Part shown: piece after piece, positions 54,111-61,665 of the stretch
How the letters are laid out: the number at the start of each line of letters is the position of its first letter
How positions within the stretch are numbered: the first letter of the stretch is position 1
Source of the DNA: Aurantiacibacter luteus
GTDB lineage: Bacteria; Pseudomonadota; Alphaproteobacteria; Sphingomonadales; Sphingomonadaceae
DNA length: 64,000 nucleotides
Assembly: GCF_001010945.1 (NCBI RefSeq)
Contig: NZ_LBHB01000001.1
Location: 186,001 to 250,000, forward strand
Direction: 5' to 3'
Program-made: the position numbers and the translations under genes
The notes under the pieces: generated by a model
Databases searched by the model: none
Seen by the model: the letters and a program-made list of their open reading frames with translations, nothing else
What the model was told of the DNA's origin: nothing

Positions 54111-57011
54111 CTAGCCCCCGGTTGCCGCGTCTTCGTCGGGCGTCGGCAAAACGACGAATTCCAGCCGCTCGGCCGGGTCGAGATACCGCAGGGCCAGCGC
54201 GTGGAGGTCTTCGGGCGTGATGGCCCGCACCACGTCGGCCGCCGTCTGGTATCGCTCGATCCGGTCGGGCTCGGTCTGCGCGCGGTCGACCAGCGTCATC
54301 CACCCGGCATTGCTGTCGAGCAGGTTGCCGAGGCCCTCCAGCAGCGGCTGGCGGGCGCGCACCAGCACGTCCTCGTCGAGCGGACCGGCGCGCAGCAGGG
54401 TGATGGCGCGCAGCATGGCCTCGCGCGTCGGCTCGACCTGGCTGACATCGACCTCGGCGGAGATGTCGAAGGTGCCGTAGCCGGGGTAGACCTGCGACAG
54501 GTCGGACCCGGCGCCGGGCGAATAGGCCTGGCCCAGTTCCTCGCGCACGATGTCGGTCAATTCCAGCCGCATGACCCGCTGCAACATGGAGAAGCGCAGC
54601 GATTCGACCGGGTCGCTGTCGTCGCGGGTGGGCCACATCATCTGCACCAGCGCCTGGTTGGGCGCGCCGCCGTGGTAGATCGTGCGCGCCTGCCGCTCGG
54701 CGGTGAAGGTGCGATCGATATTGTCGGCGTAGTCGCGGAACGTGGTCTCACGCTGCGGCAGTGTGCCGAGCGTGCGGGCGACCAGCGCCACGGCCGCGTC
54801 GGCATCGATGTCGCCCACCAGCGCCAGCTCCATCGCGCCGTTCTGCCAGCGATCCATCACGTCCTCGCGCAGCTTGGCGAAGGAAAGCGCAAGGTAGGCG
54901 TCCTCCGGCTGCAGCGTGAAGCGCGGGTCGTTGTCCGACACGATGCCGCCCAGTTCCGACCCCAGCGCGCCACCGGGCGTCGCGCGATACTGGCGGAAGA
55001 AGCTGGTGATGTTGCGGCGGTATTGCGCTTCGGCCGTGGGGCGGAAGGCGGCATCCTGGATGGCCGCTGTCATCAGCTGCAGCTGCAGTTCGAGGTCGCG
55101 CGGCGTCGTGCCGGCATTCCAGCGGAAGGTGTCGTCGGAAGTGCCGACGTTGAAGGCGACCTGCCGCCCGGCGAGGACCGATTGCAGTTCGTCGAAGGTG
55201 TGTTGGCCGAGCCCGCCGCTGGGCAGCGAGCTGAACATGGCGACGGCGAGCGGATTGTCGCGGGTGGCGAGAAGCTGGCCGCCGTCGATGTTCAGCTGCA
55301 CCAGCACGCGGTCGTCCTGCAGCGTGGTGGGCTTCAGGTTCAGCATGAGGCCATTGGCGAAGCGCACCTCGCGGATGCCCAGGTCCTCGCGCACGGTATC
55401 GCTCACAACCTGCCCGGGCGTGCCGAAGTCGGTGTAGGCGAAGGGCGGAGCCTCGACGTTGGTGTTGGCCGCCAGTTCGGCCGCCATGCCGGCGTTCCAC
55501 GCGGTGCGCAGCGCTTCTGCGCCGCCATCAGGCGCGGCAGGTCCGGAGTAGCGGATCAGCGGGTCTTCGAGCGGAATGGCCTCGCGCTGGACGGCGGCGA
55601 GCACGGCTTCCGGCGTGATGGCGGAGGCCAGCGCGTTGAACCGCTCAAGCGTGCTGGCGGGCGTGGTGGGCACGCGCCCATCGCGCAGCAGCGTCACCGC
55701 GCCGCCGACGAAGGTGGCGTTGTTGCGGGTCGCCGCACCAGCGGCATTGGTCTCGACCGCGTTACGGATGGTGGCGACCTGCTCGGCCACCTCGCTCTGG
55801 GTGAAGCCGTAGGCGAGCGCGCGCCGGTACTCCGACTGCGCGGCGGCGAGCCCGCGCTGCCATTCGCCGTCGGCGGCAAGCACGGTCAGCGTGGTCGAGC
55901 GGCCTTCGCGAAAAAAGTCGTTGGTGCCGAAACTTGCACCGCGGAACGGCGGGTCCTCCTCGCGCGACAGGCTCTGCAATCGGCGGTTGACGATGCCGTA
56001 GCCGACCTGCCGCAGCAGCTGGTCGAAACGGCTGGCGTCGGTATCGGGCGGGGTGATGTAGTTACCATTGCGGGCGACAGTGATCTGCTCGGGCAAAGCC
56101 GGATCGGTGTAAATGCGCGTCTCGCCGGCATAGGCCGGATCGACGGGGCCGAACACGGCGGCGGGCGCGGAGGGCGTCGCGCGCCAGTCGCCGAACTTCT
56201 CGCGCACGGCGGCCTCGACCGCGTCGGCATCGAAGTCGCCGACGACGATGATCGCCGTGTTGTCGGGCCGGTAATAGCGGTTGTAGAGGTCGCGCAACTT
56301 GTCGCCGGTAGCAGCCTGCAGGTCCTCGATCTGGCCGATGGGCATCCGCTGGGAGATCCGGCTGCCGGGAAAGCCGAAGCCGAGGCTGTCGACGACGTTA
56401 CGCAGCTGGAAGGTGTCGCGCACCCGCTGCTCGGACAGGACGACGCCCTTCTCGCGATCCACCGCCTCGTTGTCGAAGGTGAGATTGCTCGCCGTCTCGC
56501 GCATGATCATCAGCGCGGTATCGAGCAGGTCCATGTCGTTGCGCGGCAGGTCTAGGCGGTAGAGCGTGGTGTCGAAGCTGGTCGAGGCATTGGTGTCGGC
56601 ACCGAAGGCCAGGCCCTCGCGCTCGAGCAGGCTGATCATCTCGCCTTCGGGGATATTCTCGCTACCGTTGAAGGCCATGTGTTCGATGAAGTGGGCATAG
56701 CCCTCCTCGTCGTCGCTTTCGGAGACCGAGCCGAAGTCGACCCAGAAATAGACCGAACCCTGCTCCGGCGGCGTGGCGTTGGAACGGATGATGTAGCGCA
56801 TGCCGTTGTCGAGCCGACCGACGCGGTAGTCGGTATCGAAGGGCAGGTCGCTGGCCGCGATCTCGGGGAAGATCGCGCCGATCTCCGCGGGCACGCCGAC
56901 GGTGCCTTGCGATTGCGCGACGACAGAGTCCTGCGCGAGGACGGCGACGGGCTGGAGAGTGAGCGGAAGGGCGAGAGCGGTGGTCAGCACCGCGAGCGTG
57001 CGAATTTTCAT
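54111..57011 (-). CDS. Secreted M16 (insulinase-type) zinc metallopeptidase
   Basis: The 966-residue protein has a signal peptide (about 1-27, ending AVLAQ) and two M16 halves. The first half bears the zinc site HFIEH (107-111, in YAHFIEHMAFNGS) and is active. The second half lacks it, as usual in full-length family members. Conserved blocks such as FTDTLYRLDLPR-like and VVGDFDADAV are present. It probably degrades or trims peptides in the periplasm. The gene lies between purC and purS, directly downstream of the 42-residue peptide gene, so it is a candidate leader- or tag-trimming enzyme for that peptide. M16 pairs (PqqF-like) do this in other RiPP systems. Confidence 0.88.
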   Translation of the reverse strand: MKIRTLAVLTTALALPLTLQPVAVLAQDSVVAQSQGTVGVPAEIGAIFPEIAASDLPFDTDYRVGRLDNGMRYIIRSNATPPEQGSVYFWVDFGSVSESDDEEGYAHFIEHMAFNGSENIPEGEMISLLEREGLAFGADTNASTSFDTTLYRLDLPRNDMDLLDTALMIMRETASNLTFDNEAVDREKGVVLSEQRVRDTFQLRNVVDSLGFGFPGSRISQRMPIGQIEDLQAATGDKLRDLYNRYYRPDNTAIIVVGDFDADAVEAAVREKFGDWRATPSAPAAVFGPVDPAYAGETRIYTDPALPEQITVARNGNYITPPDTDASRFDQLLRQVGYGIVNRRLQSLSREEDPPFRGASFGTNDFFREGRSTTLTVLAADGEWQRGLAAAQSEYRRALAYGFTQSEVAEQVATIRNAVETNAAGAATRNNATFVGGAVTLLRDGRVPTTPASTLERFNALASAITPEAVLAAVQREAIPLEDPLIRYSGPAAPDGGAEALRTAWNAGMAAELAANTNVEAPPFAYTDFGTPGQVVSDTVREDLGIREVRFANGLMLNLKPTTLQDDRVLVQLNIDGGQLLATRDNPLAVAMFSSLPSGGLGQHTFDELQSVLAGRQVAFNVGTSDDTFRWNAGTTPRDLELQLQLMTAAIQDAAFRPTAEAQYRRNITSFFRQYRATPGGALGSELGGIVSDNDPRFTLQPEDAYLALSFAKLREDVMDRWQNGAMELALVGDIDADAAVALVARTLGTLPQRETTFRDYADNIDRTFTAERQARTIYHGGAPNQALVQMMWPTRDDSDPVESLRFSMLQRVMRLELTDIVREELGQAYSPGAGSDLSQVYPGYGTFDISAEVDVSQVEPTREAMLRAITLLRAGPLDEDVLVRARQPLLEGLGNLLDSNAGWMTLVDRAQTEPDRIERYQTAADVVRAITPEDLHALALRYLDPAERLEFVVLPTPDEDAATGG

Positions 57012-57056
57012 GCCCGGCACCCTAAGGCGCTGAGATGAAACTGCAATGACTGGTTG

Positions 57057-57185
57057 TCAGCTCGACTGGCTGATAGAACTCGTACCCCCATCGGCACCCG
57101 GTCCGAGAAAAGCAGCGATGTCCGTCGATTTGGCATCCAGTTCGACAAGCTCGGGGCGGGTCCAGGTCTTGGGATCAGTTTCCAT
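57057..57185 (-). CDS. Candidate RiPP precursor peptide, 42 residues
   Basis: The frame encodes 42 residues starting at ATG 57185, with a good ribosome binding site (TAGGAG) ten bases upstream. It lies 11 bases after the purC stop. The N-terminal half, METDPKTWTRPELVELD, has the W-x-x-P-x-L leader pattern (W8, P11, L13) that PqqD-type recognition domains bind. The tail runs IAAFLGPGADGG then TSSISQSS, ending in serine. No standard lasso core with an acidic residue at position 7-9 after a glycine can be marked. The PELVE codons resemble one arm of the repeat at 25597 and 29327, so a repeat-derived origin must be considered. Mass spectrometry would settle expression. Confidence 0.6.
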   Translation of the reverse strand: METDPKTWTRPELVELDAKSTDIAAFLGPGADGGTSSISQSS

Positions 57186-57196
57186 CGTCAGTGCTC

Positions 57197-58003
57197 CTAT
57201 TTCTTGGGCTTGGGGGCCGGCGTGCGCAGGCGCGAGCGGTGGGCATCCATGTCCAGCACTTCGCCCGGGGAATTGTCCTCCCCGTTCAGCAGGCCCATGC
57301 GGCGGGCCACTTCCTGGTAGGCCTCCTCCTCGCCGCCCATGTCGCGGCGGAAGCGGTCCTTGTCGAGTTTCTCGTTGGTGGTGAAGTCCCACAGGCGGCA
57401 GTTGTCGGGGCTGATCTCGTCGGCGAGGATCACCCGGCTGTAGTCGCCGTCGTAGATGCGCCCGAACTCCAGCTTGAAGTCGATCAGGCGGATGCCGATG
57501 GCGGCGAACATGCCGCACATGAAATCGTTCACGCGGATCGCCATGGCGGCGATGTCCTGCATCTCGTCGTGGCCGGCCCAGTTGAAGGCGGCGATGTGCT
57601 CTTCCGCCACCATCGGATCGCCGAGCGCGTCGTCCTTGAGGTAATACTCGATGATGGTGTGCGGCAGCATCTCGCCTTCCTCGATGCCGAGGCGCTTGGC
57701 GATGGAACCGGCGGCGACGTTGCGCACGACCACCTCCAGCGGGATGATCTCCACCTGCCGCACCAGCTGCTCGCGCATGTTCAGGCGGCGAATGAAGTGC
57801 GTGGGAATGCCGATGTGCGCCAGCCGCGTGAAGACGTGCTCGCTGATGCGATTGTTGATCACGCCCTTGCCGTTGATCGTGCCCTTCTTCTGGGCGTTGA
57901 AGGCGGTGGCATCGTCCTTGAAGTACTGGATGATCGTGCCCGGCTCCGGACCTTCGTAGAGGATCTTGGCCTTGCCTTCGTAGATCTGGCGGCGACGGGA
58001 CAT
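57197..58003 (-). CDS. purC: Phosphoribosylaminoimidazolesuccinocarboxamide synthase PurC
   Basis: PurC (SAICAR synthetase) joins aspartate to CAIR in purine synthesis. The 268-residue protein contains [36 protein letters not shown] and [23 protein letters not shown], and the ending PEVL-like block expected of the bacterial form. The ATG at 58003 is preceded by AAAGG. It heads the minus-strand run purC, peptide, M16 peptidase, purS, purQ. Confidence 0.95.
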   Translation of the reverse strand: MSRRRQIYEGKAKILYEGPEPGTIIQYFKDDATAFNAQKKGTINGKGVINNRISEHVFTRLAHIGIPTHFIRRLNMREQLVRQVEIIPLEVVVRNVAAGSIAKRLGIEEGEMLPHTIIEYYLKDDALGDPMVAEEHIAAFNWAGHDEMQDIAAMAIRVNDFMCGMFAAIGIRLIDFKLEFGRIYDGDYSRVILADEISPDNCRLWDFTTNEKLDKDRFRRDMGGEEEAYQEVARRMGLLNGEDNSPGEVLDMDAHRSRLRTPAPKPKK

Positions 58004-58178
58004 GGGCGGAGCCTTTCGAGCGCTTCAAAAACAGGCGCGCCCCGGCTTGACGAAGCTCGGGGCGCGGACGCGGCGGCCTATACACGGCTGGAGGTGCAAG
58101 GGCAATTCCGCTTCCCGCGACTCAGGCGCACGTGGTATCGCCGCGCCGGGTCGCTCTCGAGGGGGAGCACCCATATCC

Positions 58179-58607
58179 ATGCAAAAAACGATACTGCTCG
58201 CCTGCGCCACCGCCGCCCTGGCATTGGCCGGCTGCGACAACGCCGCCGAGGAAGCGGACGATACCGCTGCCGACACCACCGCCGTAGCGGAACCGGCTGC
58301 CGCGCCCACACCCGCCGCGACGGTTGCCGATGGGGGTCCGCCCAACGGGACCTTCGAGGTGACCCATCCCGACGGCACCAAGAGCACCGAAGTGATCGCC
58401 GAGGACGAAACCTTTACCTTCACCCGCGCCAACGGAGAGACCGGCAACGGCACTTGGCGCATCGACGATGCCGGCAACTGGTGCACCGTGGTCGCGCCCG
58501 AAACCGAGCAGTGCTTCGCCGAGAGCGTCGATGCAAACGGCGTGTGGAACTCGGTCAACACGGCCGATCCGGAAGACACCGGCGTCGTGGTCCGTATGGA
58601 GGGCTAA
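58179..58607 (+). CDS. Predicted lipoprotein, function unknown
   Basis: The 142-residue protein has a lipoprotein signal (MQKTILLACATAALALAGCDN, lipid cysteine near residue 19). An Ala/Pro/Thr linker of about 35 residues follows, then a small beta-rich domain with NGTFEVTHPDGTKSTEVIAEDETFTF. Two cysteines in the domain (WCTVV and QCFAE) may pair. It is divergent from purC. ATG 58179 has GGGGGAG upstream. No family was recognised. Confidence 0.7.
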   Translation: MQKTILLACATAALALAGCDNAAEEADDTAADTTAVAEPAAAPTPAATVADGGPPNGTFEVTHPDGTKSTEVIAEDETFTFTRANGETGNGTWRIDDAGNWCTVVAPETEQCFAESVDANGVWNSVNTADPEDTGVVVRMEG

Positions 58608-58649
58608 CGGGGGCGGGGCAATCCGGCATCCGGAGCGCCCCGAAGCATT

Positions 58650-59963
58650 TCAATGCAGCCCCGCAGGCGCCTCGCCGCCCTTCTCTCCGCTGGCCTCGCC
58701 GCGCCGCACCTTGCCGCGCTCGATCAGCTTGCCGAGCGTCGCGCGCTGAACCAGCACGCTGAACAGCACCGCGCCGAACGTGGCGGCCAGCAGCAGGTCG
58801 CGCACCGGACCTTCCGGCAGCGAGAGCGCCAGCGCGATGGAGATGCCGCCGCGCAGGCCACCCCACCATAGCACGCTCCACGCGCCCGCCGCCTTGGGCC
58901 TCGCGCCCGGCACAAGCCGCGTCGAAACGGTCACCGCCACCGCACGGGCGAGCAAGGTGATGGGAATCGCCGCCAGCGCCAGCAGCGCATGCGGCACGCC
59001 AGGAACCAGCGCGATCATCTCCAGCCCGATCAGCAGGAACAGGACGGAGTTGAGCAATTCGTCCACCACCTCCCAGAACTTGAGCACGTAATCGCGGGTC
59101 ACGTCGCTCATGGCGTAGGTCACGCCGTGATTGCCGATCAGCAGCCCTGCCACCGCCATGGCGAGCGGGCCGGAGACGTGGAGGAAATGGCATAGCGCAT
59201 AGCCGCCCATGACGACCGCCAGGCTGATAGTCACCTCCAGCGCGTATTCGTCCATCGAGCGCATGGCGCGGTAGCCGAGGAACCCCGCGACGAGGCCGAT
59301 GAGGATGCCGCCGCCCGCTTCCATCACGAACAGCCGCGTGCCTTCAGCGATGCTGAAATCCTGCCCCGTCAGCGCCGCGCCGAGCAGGATGGTAAAGACC
59401 ACGATGCCCACACCGTCGTTGAACAGACTCTCGCCCGCGACGCTGGCCTGCAGACCCTCGTCCACCCGCTCTTCCTTCAGCACGCCGAGCACGCTGACGG
59501 GATCGGTCGGGGCGATGAGGGCGCCGAAGACGAAGTACCATATCGGCGCGATGTCGAGGCCGAGCAGGCCGCCGAGACCCCAGGTTATGCCGCCCACCAC
59601 CAGCGTCGAGACGATCACGCCCACGGTCGAGAGCAGCAGCACCGGCACCCAGTCCGCCCGCAGCCGGTCGAGATCGACGTGCAGCGCGCCCGCGAACAGC
59701 AGGAAGCTGAGCATGCCCTGCAGCAGCGTATCGGTGAAGTTCATCTGTTCCAGCAGGCGGGAGACGGTGTCGTCCAGCGTCACGGCGGGAATGAACTGGT
59801 TGGCCAGCAGCAACCCGATTGCGGCGACCGCGCCCATGACCGTCAGCCCGATGACATGCGGCAGCTTGAAGACGTGGTGGTTGAGCGTTCCCAGCACTGC
59901 GGAAGCGACCACCAGGATGGCGGCGAGATCGAAGGGCGAAATGGCCGAAGCGGTTTCGTGCAT
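58650..59963 (-). CDS. CPA1-type sodium/proton antiporter
   Basis: The 437-residue membrane protein has about twelve helices and belongs to the CPA1 cation/proton antiporters. The signature APTDPVSVLGVLKE is in a central helix, with ESLFNDGVGIVVF following, both part of the ion site. It likely exchanges cytosolic Na+ or K+ for external H+. The ATG at 59963 fits the conserved beginning. An ATG 36 bases earlier lacks support. The cytosolic tail is short and glycine/charge-rich. Confidence 0.9.
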   Translation of the reverse strand: MHETASAISPFDLAAILVVASAVLGTLNHHVFKLPHVIGLTVMGAVAAIGLLLANQFIPAVTLDDTVSRLLEQMNFTDTLLQGMLSFLLFAGALHVDLDRLRADWVPVLLLSTVGVIVSTLVVGGITWGLGGLLGLDIAPIWYFVFGALIAPTDPVSVLGVLKEERVDEGLQASVAGESLFNDGVGIVVFTILLGAALTGQDFSIAEGTRLFVMEAGGGILIGLVAGFLGYRAMRSMDEYALEVTISLAVVMGGYALCHFLHVSGPLAMAVAGLLIGNHGVTYAMSDVTRDYVLKFWEVVDELLNSVLFLLIGLEMIALVPGVPHALLALAAIPITLLARAVAVTVSTRLVPGARPKAAGAWSVLWWGGLRGGISIALALSLPEGPVRDLLLAATFGAVLFSVLVQRATLGKLIERGKVRRGEASGEKGGEAPAGLH

Positions 59964-60038
59964 AGGACGAAGCGATAGCGGGGCAGGCTGGCAAGGCAAG
60001 GCGCGGTGCCTATTTACTCCTGCAAAGGAGACGACCCA

Positions 60039-60785
60039 ATGAAGACCACAGGCAACACAATCCTAGTGACCGGCGGCGGCAGCGGCATCGGTCAGGCGCT
60101 GGCTTGGCAGTTCGCCGAGCGGGGCAATACCGTGATCGTAGCGGGCCGCACGGAGGAGAGCCTGCGCGAGACCGCCGAGGGGCGCGAGGGCATCCATACG
60201 CAGGTGCTCGACGTGGCGGACAATGCCTCCGTCGCCGAGTGCGCAGCGCGCATGACGCGCGATTTTCCCGAGCTCAACGTGCTGATCCACGCCGCCGGCA
60301 TCATGTCCTATGACGAGCAGCACGATATCGCGCTCGCCGAGAAGATCATCGACATCAATCTCGTCGGCACGATGCGGATCTGCGAGGCGCTGATCCCGCA
60401 GCTTTCCGGCAAGCCAAACGCGGCGATCTGCACCACCAGCAGCGGGCTAGCCTTCGTGCCGTTCCCGGTCGCCCCGGCCTACAGCGCCAGCAAGGCGGGC
60501 GTGCATTCGTACTCGCTGAATCTGCGCCAGCGGCTGAAGGGCGATATCGAGGTGATCGAGATCGCCCCGCCGGGCGTGCAGACCGGCCTGACCGAGGGGC
60601 AGGAAACGCGCGAGGGCTATCTGCCGCTGAAGGACTATATCGAGCAGACCATGGCGAATTTCGAACAGGAGCCGACGCCGCCGGAAAATCTCGTCCCCAA
60701 CGTGCTGGCGCTGCGCAACGCCGAGCGCGAGGGTCGGGTGGAAGAGGTGCAGGAGATGCTCGCGCGGGCCGTCGCCAACCGCTGA
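60039..60785 (+). CDS. Short-chain dehydrogenase/reductase, DltE-like
   Basis: The 248-residue classical SDR has a TGGGSGIGQ cofactor loop, NVLIHAAGI and the catalytic YSASK with a preceding serine. The C-terminal part (PPGVQTGLTEGQETREGYLPLKDYIEQ) matches DltE-like oxidoreductases. Substrate unknown. The ATG at 60039 has AAAGGAG a few bases upstream. It stands alone between the antiporter and the Rrf2 gene. Confidence 0.85.
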   Translation: MKTTGNTILVTGGGSGIGQALAWQFAERGNTVIVAGRTEESLRETAEGREGIHTQVLDVADNASVAECAARMTRDFPELNVLIHAAGIMSYDEQHDIALAEKIIDINLVGTMRICEALIPQLSGKPNAAICTTSSGLAFVPFPVAPAYSASKAGVHSYSLNLRQRLKGDIEVIEIAPPGVQTGLTEGQETREGYLPLKDYIEQTMANFEQEPTPPENLVPNVLALRNAEREGRVEEVQEMLARAVANR

Positions 60786-60848
60786 GGCGGTGGCCTGCGC
60801 TCGATTACCGGCCTTGCCGTGCGCGCCTGCCAGGCGCAATGTCGGCTC

Positions 60849-61289
60849 ATGCTGTCGCAGAAGACACGATACGCGATCCGGGCTATGCAGCACCTGGCCG
60901 ACATGCACGGCAAGGGGCCGGTGCAAATGGTGGAAATCGCTACCGTGCAGCGCATTCCGGTCACCTTTCTCGCCACCATCCTTTCCGAGCTGTCGCGCGC
61001 GGGGCTGGTACATTCGCAGCGCGGAAAGGACGGCGGTTACCGGCTGGCGCTGTCGCCGATCGACATCAGTTATGGCGATCTCATCCGCGTAATGCGCGGG
61101 TCGCTTGCGCTTGTGCCCTGCGCCAGCCGTTTCGCCCACGAACCGTGCAAGAACTGCTTGGACGAGCAGGACTGCCGCCTGCGCGCCTTGATGCTCGAGG
61201 TGCGCGACCGGACCGCTGCCGTGCTTGACGGGGTGCGCCTGTCCGACCCCATCGACCCAGTTCCGCTCGTTAGCGGCGATAGCAGTTAA
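60849..61289 (+). CDS. Rrf2-family transcription regulator
   Basis: The 146-residue protein has the Rrf2 winged-helix N-terminus LSQKTRYAIRAMQHLADMH with recognition helix FLATILSELSRAGLVHSQRGKDGGYRLA. A cysteine cluster follows (C91, C100, C103, C109) able to bind an iron-sulfur cluster or sense redox state, as in IscR and other Rrf2 members. It may repress the downstream genes through the palindrome at 61342-61358. Family members control sulfur metabolism, Fe-S assembly or nitrosative stress, and the target here is inferred only. Confidence 0.88.
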   Translation: MLSQKTRYAIRAMQHLADMHGKGPVQMVEIATVQRIPVTFLATILSELSRAGLVHSQRGKDGGYRLALSPIDISYGDLIRVMRGSLALVPCASRFAHEPCKNCLDEQDCRLRALMLEVRDRTAAVLDGVRLSDPIDPVPLVSGDSS

Positions 61290-61338
61290 TGGCACGGCGC
61301 AAATAGCTTGCAACTGGACGCCGAAGCGCAAAAAGCTA

Positions 61339-61366
61339 TTGTCAACTAAATCAGTTGAGTTAAGAC
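61339..61366 (+). promoter_or_regulatory. Putative promoter with palindromic operator
   Basis: TCAACT-AAATC-AGTTGA (61342-61358) is a perfect 6-base inverted repeat with a five-base spacer. It resembles sites of IscR/Rrf2 proteins in shape. It falls between a TTGTCA (-35-like, 61339-61344) and a TAAGAC (-10-like, 61361-61366) spaced by 16 bases. It lies 42 bases upstream of the YezD start, between it and the Rrf2 gene. Confidence 0.5.
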
Positions 61367-61408
61367 GGGGGCGCGGCAATTGGGTCGCGTGCGATAAGGA
61401 GTTGTGCA

Positions 61409-61582
61409 GTGAAGGCTGCTTCGATGGACACCATGTCGGCCGACGATCTGGCACGATCCGCGCCTTTCCGGCCCATCGCCGAGGCGCTCCAGTCGCTGCG
61501 CTTCGGCACGATCCAGATTACCGTGCACGACGGCAAGATGCTGCAGGTCGACGTGACCGAACGGCATCGCTTCACCGCCTGA
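61409..61582 (+). CDS. YezD family (DUF2292) small protein
   Basis: The 57-residue protein matches DUF2292/YezD: PIAEALQSLRFGTIQITVHDGKMLQVDVTERHRF. Members lie in sulfur-assimilation operons of many bacteria and have no known activity. The start is GTG 61409, with AAGGAG eight bases upstream. It lies between the Rrf2 gene and the TonB receptor, so the three may form a regulated sulfur or metal unit. Confidence 0.85.
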   Translation: MKAASMDTMSADDLARSAPFRPIAEALQSLRFGTIQITVHDGKMLQVDVTERHRFTA

Positions 61583-61665
61583 CCCCGTTTTCGCCTCCCA
61601 CCCCATGAACCGCGCGATCAGACCGGACCACCGGATGCTCTCGACCTTGTGCAAGGACAGAGACA

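Noticed and set aside
57057-57185. Calling the 42-residue peptide a classical lasso precursor
   Set aside because: No glycine-started core has an Asp or Glu at position 7-9. Asp32 would fit only with an alanine start, so the ring chemistry is left open.
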